The notes below the pieces were generated by a model. That model was not told where the DNA came from, searched no databases, and saw only the letters and a program-made list of their open reading frames with translations. From Laetiporus sulphureus 93-53 (Eukaryota > Basidiomycota > Agaricomycetes > Polyporales > Laetiporaceae): a DNA stretch of 64,000 nucleotides. The stretch's first letter is position 1, and each line of letters opens with the position of its first letter. Positions 11,801-24,028 of the stretch are shown here, piece after piece. Location: the NCBI RefSeq assembly GCF_001632365.1, contig NW_024468510.1, positions 312,310-376,309 of the forward strand. Reading direction: 5' to 3'. The position numbers and the translations under genes are program-made.

Positions 11801-12425
11801 ATTGCATGTGGGAGAACAGGGCTCGAGCGGCTGGCCTTCGCCAGGACAATATCGCGAAGTACCAGGAGCTGTGGGATTCTGGGAAGACGAGGGCTCCGAT
11901 CGGGGACCGTCATCCCGACTTCCGCTTCACACTGTGATTGTCATTTTACGAGGAACTGCCTCGATGCATGCACGGTGCTGTGTTGTTAATGTTGTAGAAA
12001 AAAGTGTCCACCACGTTAGCCGGAATTGTTGTAGTTGTAATCGCATGTTTGTACCGCAGATTCGTACCTGAATGGAAAATCCGAGGAAATCTTGACCGTC
12101 ATGCTTTCGTTGAATCCCGCATGTGCGTGTGCATTTCTCGAACACTCGTGGTAAACAGGTGGCCATTCTACCATTTGTCATTTATATGCATGCATATAGC
12201 CACCGAATGATCATATCCGACAAAAGTTACCGAGTATCAAGCCTAAGTTTTACGTCTGCGTGTACACTACAATCTCGTACATATCCCCTGCATAATCTAT
12301 AGCACGAGCACGTCAGCCAGTGAACACCCATGAACCTCAATGATCAAAACGAACTGGATTGACCGGCGCCGATGAGAATGGTATTTGTCCCTTCCTCGAG
12401 GTACAGCTCGACAGGTATACTGAAG
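8847..12425 (+). repeat. Tandem duplication unit B (permease copy 2 plus GH43 3' end)
   Basis: Second copy of the unit at 4931-8846. The right limit is set where similarity to 8690-8835 stops, inside the last exon of the complete GH43 gene. It lacks roughly 95 bp of promoter sequence present in unit A. Confidence 0.8.
9359..11937 (+). CDS. MFS permease, allantoate/DAL5 family, copy 2
   Basis: It has the same 18-exon structure as copy 1 and appears intact. Exon 1 (MVPIEEKPVHEVVVSTESL) differs at many positions from copy 1 (MIPVEEKPVEEVVVLTESL). Exons 8-11 and most of 12, with their introns, are identical in DNA. Later differences include LALANTG to LAVANTG and HSITLGF to HSISLGF. The loop after helix 2 reads VGLPSNWIL instead of VELPSNWVL. 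One 3' splice site changed from ctgcag to ttgaag (near 10230), and the first donor is gtaatt instead of gtatgt; both remain legal but may be weaker. Function is as for copy 1; divergence in the promoter suggests the copies may be expressed differently. Confidence 0.88.
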
Positions 12426-14445
12426 ATGACGTTGCCCCCGCCGGTTTCAGGCTGATCGACCACTACGCTTGAGCCACCGTTGACACTTGATAAACAATTA
12501 AGTCAGTCATTGTGCCGCAGGGATCAACAAGCATCATCTGCAACCGCTGACCTCACTGTGGTGTTTCTGTATAAAGTGGGATTCAACCAAGTGTGATTGC
12601 GGTAGCAGCGATGGACGCACCTCCATGACGAGTCTCCGTTCGCATAGTACAACGCGACCCATTGGCTGGCCCCGATGCCTGTGACGTTGATACTGAGAGT
12701 ACCACCGTTGCCTGGCAAGCGATTCGTGGCAGGTTCACCAAAAACGATGACATGACGAGGCTTACCGAGATAGCCTACTCCTTCGTGACCGTTGTACGTG
12801 GAGTCAGAGCCAAGCAATACTGCGCTTCCGCCGAGCGTGCCATCAGCTGCTGCGTACACCGTTCCATTCAGCACATAATAGACGCCTGCCAACGAGACTA
12901 GAATTAGCTCCCGTCGTCCTGAGAGTGGGCAGCTCACCTTCATCGTAATCGACCATCCATAAATCCGCATAGACAATTTGAGGATCACCAGAGGCCCAGC
13001 TAAGCGGGTACCACATGTATCGACTGTTGCCCAGCTCATCCTCGTCCCAGCGATCTCCCATGTAGATGGCGTTTGATCCCAACGCAACTTCAAAGGCATT
13101 TTGCGAGCAATACGTGTTCGTGTCTTCCGGAGCGATATCGGCTTGGCTTGACCAGGTCCCAGAGATGTTCTTCCCTGCAGGTTAGTAGAAACTCTTCCAA
13201 TGAACGCGAATACGCTGACAGTGGCGTAAAAGTACTTGTTCGGATTCGGGGCCCACCCACTCGTGTGAGATGCAAAAAGCCAATAAACCTGCCAGCGCGG
13301 AATCATGAACTTACGCGTTGAGTTGAATAGAGCAGAGCTTACACTATCTCTTTTGAGCATCCCAGGGGCTTCCAAGGTCGCATCTATACGTGTTGGAGAA
13401 TGTCCAGGTCAGTACCTTTGAATTCACACATACCAGACCAATACTCACCGACCATCTCCGCCACGACCTCCGTCACATTGTAATAATCTGAATCAAGTTT
13501 CGCAATCTTGAAGTCTTGATTGTCGTCACTAGCATAGAGCAAATACGCTGTCTGATCCGCTACAGATGTATTGGTCCATAGCCGCAAAACGTTCTCGAAA
13601 GGCACATACCATCATCTGCGATCCGATTGCAGTCAGATCATCCTTGGTTCTGATTGAGAAAATGGTAATTCACCGTCCTGATATAGGCTCTCATCTCTTG
13701 ATTGGGCCCCAAGCGGATTGAAACTGCCCCTGTAACTGTAAGGACCGCATGGTGTGTCTGCGGTGGCCACGCCGACCATGGCCGCGCCATAGCTGCTTGC
13801 ACGTGAATTGCAGTCTTACTCATGAAGAATAGCTCAGACGCACTCTGAATTGTCCGAATGAAACCACATAACATATTCGGTATTCTGATAAATACAGCGT
13901 GATTTAGCCTGGAAGCAGTGTATTGAATGAACTGACATACCTTTTCGTTGTATATGACTGCCCGATGATCAAACATCGTTCAACGTGTTCAAAAGTGTCT
14001 AAACCTTTGCATAGAGTTCGTACCTTTGGGCCGCTCGACCACGTTCGAAGAGGATATATTGGTGCCGGAGATGGGGGTTAATGCATCGTTATGGCGTTCC
14101 CAGTTTACCAGATCCGTCGACTGGATTGTCCACATGAGGACGTTGAGGATCAGATGCAACTATCGTTCTAGCTCACACTGTAGCAGGCCACCGCGGAGAA
14201 GAGGTAGTTATTATCCGCCTTGTCCTCGCCGACCCAATAGAACGTATCACCAACCTGAGAATGATAAGGATGCGATGAATGTATCCTGATGTGTATATCC
14301 ATACCCTGAAAATTCCCGCGCCGTGGGCTTGAATTTCATTGCCGTCACTATCATACCATAACGCGCCTGGCACAATCACACTCTTGGATGCGGTATATCC
14401 ACATAGCACGGTAGCTATGATAGACAAAACCAGGAGATGATACAT
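12344..14445 (-). CDS. Secreted GH43 exo-beta-1,3-galactanase-like enzyme with C-terminal CBM35-like module
   Basis: The start at 14445 gives a signal peptide (MYHLLVLSIIATVLCGYTAS). The GH43 five-bladed propeller begins VPGALWYDSDGNEIQAHGAG and continues VGDTFYWVGEDK, STDLVNWERH, NISSSNVVERPKVIYNEK, YGAAMVGVATADTPCGPY, QTAYLLYAS, EAPGMLKRDSVYWLFASH, WAPNPNKY and NAIYMGDRWDEDELGNSRY. This order matches the basidiomycete exo-beta-1,3-galactanase group. The C-terminal module (GTLGGSAVLLGSDST..., ALYYANGDSSW) resembles CBM35. Where family members usually have YEAEDG, this protein has YAAADG, which would remove acidic residues of a calcium/ligand site. About ten introns interrupt it; one acceptor near 13160 is ambiguous. 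Predicted role: trimming galactan side chains of arabinogalactan outside the cell. A GAGGCGCA triplet repeat lies just upstream (about 14479-14505). Confidence 0.85.
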
Positions 14446-16534
14446 GATGAAGAACTGGTGTGGGATGTCGTTCAGCTCGAGGCGCAGAGGCGCAGAGGCG
14501 CAGAGCACGCTGCTTGCGATTCTTATAGTCACCGCTCGGAATTGACTAGATCATGCGACCGGTTCTGAGGGCCGAAGAAAAGCACGGGCCATATGCTCAT
14601 GCAGATGTAGGGAACCGCAGGTGAATTCTAGCGGGACGGGTTAATGGTAAGAGGTCGCCGGATACCGCGCGAACTACATGAAGAGACTCACGAGCAACGG
14701 TTCACGAGATGTACTTCAAGGTGTCACGCATTACACCCTGTAGTATGCGTGTGTATGGAAACATGGAAGACGACCGTGACGCGTAGCAATCGCTACAGCC
14801 GCGCCTCAGCGACCTGTGATCCTGTGATGCTTAGCAACCCACACCCACGGTTAGCTGTGGGAACTGCGTAACAGCACAGGCTAGGAATCTCACTAGTATG
14901 TGGAAACCGTTTCTTCTGTGATGCTTTACAGAGGGGCGGTCGCAGCTGTTGCAATGGACCTAACGCTTGCTTCCACATAACACACGCGTCTCTCATGCTG
15001 CTGCTGTACTCGAGCTAAAACAGCAGCAGTTAGCAGCGGGGACACTCTCATACATTCACTGGAGGGTTCGAGCACAGCAGCCCGCATAGCTTAGGAAAGC
15101 ATATGACCGAGGAACGGAAAAAGGTAGGAAGGGATACGATAACAAATGACATGGGAAGGAAATGAGGCAAGTGAGAAAAGTGAATCGACACGGGTCTGCT
15201 GTCTCGCAGACGTCAACTACCGCACGGCGGAGCCGCAAATTACTTGGATACTGGAAAGCCTAAAGTTACGGCAGCCCAGGAGAAGAATCTGCATATTTGG
15301 AAGATTGTCAGAGTGGCGCTCTTTAACGGAAAGGACGATAGATAGTGCTCACCCGAGAGAGAAGACCTGCGATCACTACTCCCTTCGCAAGGCTTATGAT
15401 CGAGTCGGAGTGTTCACGAGCACATTGTAGTCCCTATGCGTTGGCGAGATCAGACGCACCACGACCTAATGTTTATAGGCACTGAGGTTTCGTAGCCACT
15501 TAGATGCAGCTCCTTGGTTTCAAGTTAGTTTACCAGCCTGGTAAATGCTTGCCTTAAAATTGGTAGATCATCTGCACGGTTTAGCGCGCAATGGCCAACA
15601 TATCCCCTGTGCCGTCAATGACTTGACGAGGTGCGCAATTTCATTCCAATGATCTCCATGAGTCACTATCCCGTAACAAAGGATTACCTCACGCGATCAT
15701 GCGGATGCGGTCACGCCACCGCTCTGCCATATTGATGGGTAACGCTCGACGGGATACAGAGCCTCTGGAAGTCCTCCTTATCCTTAGGAGCAGTTTTTCA
15801 CAGTGTCTCGATCGTGTCCACTGGGAGTAGGCTTCTTCATCGTAAAATTAAAATTTGCATGCCGATTGTTGCGCCTCCACCTCGACCTTGCAGCGTATTC
15901 AAGAGCGCAATCGTTTTGCATGGCCTATTGAATAAATCGATGAAGGCTGCTCGCGCAGCGCAAGGACGACTGTCAATGACCAACAGAAGCGAGTTTGTCA
16001 ATCCACTCACAAGCGACACTACTGGACTGCGCTGCCGCGGCGTCTTTCGGTCAACAGATTACTGACCAGCTTGATGGCACTGAAAGAGAAACAATTAAGA
16101 AGCAATCATATGGAGTCATCCCAGTGATGCCATCTACCTTCTCGCAAAAAACAATCGGAAAGAGCATCCTCAAGCTTTCCGGATGTCGAGGACGCTTTGA
16201 TCGGCTCAACGCGTTGAATATTTAGACGCTTTAATGATTATCTTTTCCTGTGGCTGGACTACGTGCAACCACGGAAACATATATCGCAATGGGCATTGAA
16301 GCAAAAAAAAACGTACAGGCCAGTGTGCAGACTTGACGATTGTATGGATGAGAGAAGTAAAGCAAAGGCGCTACAGTCCGAGTCATGGCTAAAAATACCA
16401 GTACATGTGAGCAATGCGACAATGATGCGGGGTAAATAATATATTATCAATGTGACACAGCCTTTGCGCGCAACAGAAACGACTGGAATTGAAGGATAAC
16501 GATAAGAGGTTATACATAGAATCTAGAACAAGCA
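14446..16534. other. Long intergenic stretch, no supported gene
   Basis: No ORF here has family motifs or a splice-consistent extension. Two small inverted repeats are visible: CTGCTGCTGT/ACAGCAGCAG with a 12-nt loop (14998-15029) and the palindrome TTTACCAGCCTGGTAAA (15529-15545). The last part serves as 3' flank of the IQGAP gene. Confidence 0.55.
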
Positions 16535-19500
16535 TTAGCCGACGCCTGACCACATAACCTGAGAACAAACACACTTTTTATTGATCTGCCATAGAAGTAG
16601 ATTGAGATTGAACTTGGCGAGACCATTGAACATCGAGTACGATGGACGATTCTCAAATTGCGCTTGGAGAAGGTCCTCCATCTTCACATCTTCAAAAGCG
16701 ACGCGGTTGGTGATGCCAAGTGCGTGGTTGAACACTTCAATGGTGAAGACGCCGACGGCATTGGAAGACAGGACGATGTCAATCTTGTCAAACTGACGTG
16801 GGGAATATTGGTCGATGGACAAGAGAATGCCCTTCTTGTACCAAGAAGATGCACTGTACTTGAAGGAGCCAAACTGAGGTGATTTTCCTGCCTTCTGCAA
16901 TTCCCGCAAATGGAAGTACTGTTGAGTAAACGGCATGACAAACCGTCTCTTCCTAAGATACGGATAAGCGCATATACTTCTTCAACTATAACAAAAAAAC
17001 TCACCCTTTCCCTCGCTGCATCGTAATCATAGCGGCTTCGACATAGCTATGATAGCTGTCTAGTTGTTCCTCGAAGTACTTCTTACGCTCAACCAGATAC
17101 TTAAGAGCCTCTTCCATGCTCTCTTTCTCATGCTGACGCTGCACTCTGCGACGATTCTTGCTGCGCACATCGCCCGCAATTGCGTTGAGAATCCCTTGAT
17201 AGCCATCCTGACGGGAAATCTTGCCCCGCTTCTCCAGCTCAAGCAAGAAGAAGATCGCATGCGCTTTGACCTCTCTGAACGCCATCCTAACGCGAAGAAT
17301 GTTAATATTTAAAACGGAAGGAGAAGACAAAACTAATCACTTACGATCGGATATCTTCAAGACGATATGCTGACTCAACTGCCGTCGCTGAAGGCATGCG
17401 CCTCTGACGACGCATTGGGTCTCTTTGCATGTCTTCTATGATGCTCTCCCAAATCGTCTCGTGCTCTTCTGTGACTGGTTGCATCAGGGACTCGACGAGG
17501 TCCTTCGCAGGCTGTACCCTCAAGATGGCCAGAACCGCGCGCTTTGCCTGTACCCACAACGCCTTCTCATCTGCAGCAGGATCTGGGACGGCAACGAACG
17601 TCAGAAGCAATACTGAGTCGACTTATGAGTCATCAAACCTTTTACTTGAGCGAAGCGGTTCGTCAGCTGAAGCTCGATGGGAGAATCTCGAGCATCGTTC
17701 AACTCATCGTTGCCAAGATGAGGTACGCCGTCCAGTTCTGTAATGATGACTCTCAGGGTATCGTCACGAGCCGCAGCCTGCTTCGCATTTAGCAGCGCGC
17801 GTAGCTGTGCAATATGCCAACTCACGAGATCGTCCATATGCTGCGATAGTAAAGCATGCATGGCATACACTTCGTTTGGCGAGATAAATATGGACTTAGG
17901 CGGCACCGTTGCGTCCAAGAACTCGTGAGCGTGGTATTGCGTCTCTGCATCCGGAACATCCGCAACTAGCCATGGGTATGAGCTGGCAATGCGTAGGCAC
18001 TACATTCTGCGCAAGCCTACCTGCGATAAGCCATGAGGTGACCTGTTTGATAGCCTTCCGAACGTAGTCATTCACAGGCACATATATAGGTGTATCTTCA
18101 TCGAACTCAACGCCAGTCGTAATCTGCGTGAGCATTCTTGAGATCTGGGAGAGGTTCTTGCGTGAAGCGATGTCGACTGTGCTAGATACCATATCGTAGG
18201 TCTCTGGAGTGCTGTGAACGCGGATTAGAGACAGGTTATAGTACTAGAGAATTGGTCGTACATGATCGCAGGATTGATATATCGGTAATACACCAGACTG
18301 GCGACGCAGGCAGCACAAGCCTCCAGCGGTGCATCAGGGAACTTGTTCTACGACGTGATGTCAGATGAAATAAGGCGCGATTGTCATACAGACTCACTCG
18401 CACTGCACTCAGAGTCTCCCGAGTAATGTATCGCATGCCATATGGCATCCGATGGATTGACTGCGTGATCGCTTTGACGAACTCCTCTGTCCACCGCTGA
18501 AGCTTTTGGAGGTCTACATCAGGATTCTCAGTTTAAGAGGCAACGCGAGTCAATATTAAAGACAGACGTCGAATATATTCCCCTCTCGTTTCCGGATCAT
18601 TGAGAGCGACGTGGAATGGCACATCCTTAGGCGTTGTGCTGGCGACGCCTGAACGCATCTCTTCCAGGTCTAACCTTGCACGGTACAGCTAGAAGATGTA
18701 CACATTATGAGCTGACGATCGGCACGATACTCTACAATTACCTTGGAAGGATCCGGCTCAAGGTCCAGGTCATCCGAATCAATCACTCCACGTATAACGC
18801 GCTGCAGTGTCTCGCGGATGTACGAAGTTTGCTTCGGGCGTAGATAATGGACAGCAACATTGATGAACATAGGGTGCCCCCTAGCAATATCCTGGATGGT
18901 GAGTGCAGCCGCAGCCTCTTCACGGATTGCGGTCTAAATGTTGTTCAGTCAACAATTGTCGGACCAGAACCTACGCAACGGACCTGGAGGAATTTCAGAA
19001 GCAGATACTCCTCACGACGATCCTGGCCGTATCCAAACAATGTCAAGACAACTCGTTCGGTGAGCCGGCGCTGCTTATCCGCGTCCTTCTCCATCGCCAT
19101 GCGCGCAAACAATCTCGTCAGATATCCACCCTTCGTTTGCAAGAGATAAAACAGCTGCTGGTACAGCTCGAGCTTGCGCTTGGATGCAGCATCGAGGGCG
19201 CTCGGGCCTGCGAACGGATCGCCATGCGCCGCGAGCACCGACGCTCTCGCTGCATGCGCAGCTGCGCTATCTGCACCAAGTTTACGCTTAACCTTAGTCA
19301 GCTCCTCAAAGCTCTTAACATTCTGGACTACTAGAGCGATCTTAACGTCAAGCTCATTGACGTCATTCTCGAGCGCCTGATTGTCTCTGATGCGCTTGAC
19401 CACGGATTGTCTCATGCGCTCGACCTTGATCTCTTCCTGGAAGTCCGCTTCCGAGTCATCCAGCAGATGGACGAAGTTCTTGATGGTGCCCACGCTGACG

Positions 19501-22500
19501 TTAGTTCCCACCGTGAGCTGGCGATACTGCTCACGGGTCTCCTTCGCACGGAACAGCGATTGGATCTGAACGATTTTGTCCAGGTTATCACGATAATATT
19601 GCATTTTTGCACGGAATTTGCATCGTTGAAGAGCGCCCCGGAGTAGGGCCTGCAAGATAGTCGCTTGCGGATGGCTTCCCCTTAGATAGTCCCTCCATGC
19701 TTGATATTCATAACGGACGAGAGCGGCCCGAGCGGAAGCTTGGAAGCCCACAATGTCAGGCTCAACGAAGTCCAGACGCTTCGTCTGCTCCTGGTGCCGA
19801 TTACGAGTCAATGCTGCACGTGCGAAGGCTTGAAGGGTACCAATAGATGAAATGACCTCGACTTTGGACAGAGCTTTATGCATCGACTTGTGGCGGTGTT
19901 GAGCAAGGTTTGCCCGCGCTCTTGCCTGCAGGACAACAACGGCGGGGATCGCCTGGCGAAGTCCTCGGATCAGGCCCAACAGCCGTCTCCGCGCAAGATA
20001 AGTGCGAACGGCGGCTTGGATCCTGACAACGACATCTTCCACATCCTCGAGCTTCGCCAGCTGGTTGCGAACACGTCGGCGCATCAAAACTCCACGAACA
20101 TGAGCTTGCAGACAGATCACGGCGGGTTCGCATCGCTCCAGCATATGTCGCTGGCGGGCGAGATGTGACCGCGTCAATACACCCCTGGCATGTGCTTGCA
20201 CGCTGATTACATTCTCCATGATAATTGGAATTGAGAACGTCTTTGCAAGCTCCTTGTGGCTCCTCTGAGCGATCTGGGCACGAGCCATAGTCTGGAGCTT
20301 TACGACAGAAACCTTCGCATTTCGCAGAGCAGTCTTCAACTTGTTGAATCTTCGGCGCTGGAGGACGCCCCGCGCCTGTGCCTGCGTCTTGACGACGTAC
20401 GGAGCAGAGGCATCGATCGCATTCAAATGGATTTGCCATTTTGCTCGAACAATCACTCCCCTTAGTTGACTTTGGACTGCGGTGGCCCAAGGGGTGAGAT
20501 CAGCGCGCTTATCCCGCTCGCTCTGCATGCGCCTGCGAATGAGGACAGCTCTGCACTGAGCTTGAATCTTGGGCACATAACGCTCCGCAAGCTGTATGCG
20601 ACCTCGTCGCATCGCTTGGGCCTTGCGGACGAGGAACGCGCGGGAAGCCGCCTGCACGGCGACAATAGAGTCCTCGCATTCAAGTAAAAGTCTATCTCGC
20701 CCTATAAGTGGAACCTTCAGAAGAACATCGATCCAGATCCACAAGCCACCCACGTTCGTCTTCTGTCTCAACCTCCTCCTCTGGCTCCTCATTGATCTCC
20801 TTAGCCAGTTCCCTTCCTACGTTACCAAAATTTGGCAAGGCAACACCGGAGTCCTTGAGGCCCTTGTGCGTCTTCTGCAATTGATCGTCGGTGAATTGCA
20901 GGTGGCCAACCAGATTACCGATCCGTTTCGCCAGGCCACGCCGTGCCAGCAGGTGGCTGGCCGCAAAAATCAGTTTGTGGGTACACGGAGCGAAGCAGAC
21001 CATGGACCAACCTGAGTGCATGGATGCAGTAGATGACCTTCGGGAAGTTCTTCTTCTCATAGAGGTCCGTGAGCTCGAAGACAAAGCCCTGCCAAAGAGA
21101 GCGGGTCAACTAACGGAGCCGAACAGCGAAACGCGCACACGTACTTCCGGAAGACCCACATCTCGGACGAATCTGAAGAAGTGATTGATATTGTCCGAAT
21201 GCCGGAAGTCCAATTTCGGTGCCTGACAGAACGATGGTTCGATTCAGTAAGCCACACTGCTGACGGGCGGGTAAATACCTCGTAGATCCTCCGCACTGCT
21301 GCATCACCCTTAAATACTCGCACCAACTTCGCGAGTACGACACCATTCCTCATCTCCTCCTCCATCTCGACCACCCCGAAACCCAGATCCTCGCCAAGAC
21401 ATCCTTCGATCCACTGCTGCGCCTCTCCTACATGACACAGATATTCGTACGCCTGGAGGAGATGCCTCTGCACGTCCGCCCACAGCCCTCGCGTGAGGCG
21501 CGCAGACGGCAGCGGAGATGCCGGTGCATTCGGCACTCTGTCTTTCGACAGGCGCAGCCTGCCGGGGATGCCCGCAACGTCATCTCCATCCGTGATACCG
21601 GGGACGACCAGATCTGGTTCGCGAGGCTTCTCCGGCGTCGGCGGCTCCCAGTCACGCGCATGCATGATGCGTTCCTCCCTACGCCGCCTTCGGTCCTCCA
21701 CCTGCGGCTCAATCTCAACCTTCGGCTCGTCGAAGCAGTCTTCAGGGCCGTCCCCGCTGGCGATGCGCGGTAGGTGCTGACCGATCCTGCGGCCAGTGAT
21801 GAACTCGTCGCCGTACAAGGACGCCCGCTTGTTAGACATGTATGAGCTCCTGTACGGCGGTGGGGACATTACGGAGGACGTAGAGGATGCAGGTGAATGT
21901 CCGAATGAGCTCATGGAGGATTTGTCTGGCGAGACAGATGAGGCACAGGAGACCGTTGTGCTTGAGCTCGTGCTAGGACTGTAACTCTCCATCGGAGGAG
22001 GGAAACGGTATGCTCCTGCATATAGAGAAGCAGGCCTTCGGTGAAGGTTTGCGCGTGATGGTGGCTCGGGAGGCCAAGCACGCGGACGGCGCGTTGACCC
22101 AGACGTAGTGGAGGATGGCTCGGACGACTCGGATGATCCTGTCGTATCTGGTTGAACAGCTGAAACGGTATTGGCGCGGTGCATTCTTGCGGGAATGTCG
22201 TAGTTTGAAGCATCTGAGGACGACGCTGCTGCTGCATAGTCGCCCAACTCCTTGACCGCCGGTATCGAGGATGACTGCAGTGGCGAAGATACAGGCAAAT
22301 GAATGCGATGAGGAGCCGGGGTTGATAGCAACGGGTCCGTGAGTGGAGTGTCAGGTCCTTCGACGGTAACGCCAGTGGAGTTTGGCGATAAGGCAGAGGC
22401 GACGATATGTGCAGGCATCGAATATCGCTTGCTGAAATGAGCGGTGGTATTTGGAGAGTCTCGTATGCTGCCCACCCTCGATGTGACAGGAGAGGAAGAG

Positions 22501-22922
22501 ATCGATGTGAGACGGTCAATTGGGCGCACCCTCGACGTGAGCTCCGGAGATGGGGTAGCAGGCGGGACAGGACTGCTGCTCCCTGCACGCGGGTGTTCGT
22601 CCGCGTGTGCATTGGGTAGCGAGCTTTCTATGGGGGTGTCTGCCCTGGAGCGTTCCTCCCACTTTCCTCGGACGGTATCCAAGCTGTTTGCGACGCGATG
22701 GGTGGGCGCCCATCGCCTCGTCGCCTGAGGTGTGACGTTGCTGGGCGGAGTGCTAGGTATACCATTCCTCACCGTGGCTGCGCGCGATAGAGATCCATTC
22801 CCGCTGCGCGATGCAGTGCGCTCAAGCAAGCGTGTTTGGTACGCGAATGGACCGGCGGCGGCAGCGTTGTGGCTCGGCTTCGAGCTCGTGGAGGAGAGCG
22901 AGTCGGGACGCTCCATTGTCAT
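16535..22922 (-). CDS. IQG1: IQGAP-family cytokinesis scaffold (Iqg1/Rng2-like)
   Basis: A large multi-exon gene. An N-terminal Ser/Pro-rich region of about 430 residues (MTMERPDSLSSTSSKPSHN...) precedes a calponin-homology domain (AQQWIEGCLGEDLGFGV, NGVVLAKLVRVFKG, YEKKNFPKVIYCIHAL). Then come 13 IQ-like repeats (for example VQAASRAFLVRK, VQAHARGVLTR, LQAHVRGVLMRRR, VRIQAAVRTYLARRR). A RasGAP-related domain follows (LTRLFARMAMEKDADKQRRL, LFGYGQDRREEYLLL, LVYYRYINPAIMTPE). The RasGAP C-terminal domain holds GYQGILNAIAGDVRSKNRRR, KYSASSWYKKGIL and FNGLAKFNLNLLLWQINKK. This is the full IQGAP order. In fungi the protein organises the actomyosin ring, binding actin through CH and myosin light chain/calmodulin through IQ. 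IQGAP GAP-related domains generally bind Cdc42/Rac-type GTPases without GAP activity; that is family knowledge. Exon limits in the 3' half are approximate. Confidence 0.9.
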
Positions 22923-24028
22923 GTCAGAATCGTGTCAATCGTTAGGTCGTGATATATGAGAGACGACAGGGGGAGTATAGTAGAACGAAAAGACAGGCAA
23001 ACTGTTGGAGGCCGCCGAGCAGTCGCGAGAAGGATGGCTCAGCATGAAGGAGGACTCCGCCCCATTTGGGAAACGCGCTCTGCCCACGCGGTCAGGCGCC
23101 TGTCACAGAATAAACCACACGTGACATGTAAAACCTGCAATAGATCTGCATATATAGTCGGAACCAAGTGATAAGCCAAGCTTATCATTGCCAGCCTTTT
23201 GGCGAAGTGGTTACTCGTCCATTAGGTATTGGTTCATAGGAAATAGGTTCCATTTCCGTGACAGCGCCCCATTTGGACGGCCCGTCTTGCCTCAGACCCG
23301 CTCGCCCATGCCATCACTCTGAGCGAAGTCATGCTGGACATGAAACACGCAGACTGAAATGAATGTTGCGCCGAGAATCTGTGAATCTGTGATGGTGGTG
23401 GCTGCAGGTCGGAGGATGAGATCCAGAATCACGAGTCTCTCGTCTGATGTTTCAGACATACTATGTCCTCCATAAATCTATGCGAACAGGCCGTAGCAAG
23501 AACGACAGGATTGCTTTCATATAAACGAGCGGCAAAGTGTGCAGATATAGTAGCACCCAAGAACATAGCACGAAATTGGTGCTTTCTGGCACCAAAAAAA
23601 TGCTTCCGGCTCCTGACATCATGGCTCTAGCTACAGGTGTTGAATTCTTTCTACATGGTTGTCACTTCATACATTCATAACGTGTGCCGTACGCGTGGAT
23701 GAGCACAGGATCACCGTCGTACTGTCTAAATGGTGCATATATAAGTTTAGCCTCATGGAACCTCAGGGATCCCCCGACCCTGGGCCGCATCTTCACCATT
23801 CGCGCGTATACAACGGATCCCTCCAGTGTCATGAGAGTGTCGAGCATGCTCTTCTAAAACAGCATGTCTTGAATATCTTGATCAATCCTCGCCATTGTGC
23901 GGGTCGGTTAAAGTGCTCCCAGTCGACGGGCGTAGCAGCGAGCCGCTGGCAGTTGATTGGGCGTCTAACTCGCATCAACGACTCGGACGCGATCGAGAGA
24001 GACGCGACGCGTGCTGTCTCAGGATCCC
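22923..24028. other. Divergent intergenic region between IQGAP and GCP3
   Basis: About 1.1 kb shared by two divergently transcribed cytoskeletal genes. An MluI-cell-cycle-box hexamer, ACGCGT, lies at 24007-24012, 17 nt before the GCP3 ATG. A stretch at about 23185-23250 has a tRNA-like A box but no convincing cloverleaf. No gene is supported. Confidence 0.5.

Noticed and set aside
12344..12415. GH43 gene 2 considered broken because of several odd exon joins
   Set aside because: All expected motifs can be joined in frame; only one acceptor near 13160 is ambiguous.
19876..20490. 204-residue frame overlapping the IQ-repeat exon
   Set aside because: Shadow of the IQ repeats in another frame; the IQ frame has clear family motifs.
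23195..23225. Possible U2 snRNA 5' end (CCTTTTGGC)
   Set aside because: The branch-site-pairing GTAGTA and the rest of the U2 fold are missing.
23185..23260. tRNA-like sequence with a good A box (TGGCGAAGTGG)
   Set aside because: The D arm pairs (GCGA/TCGT), but no anticodon stem, B box or acceptor stem could be formed; chance or a decayed tRNA-derived element.
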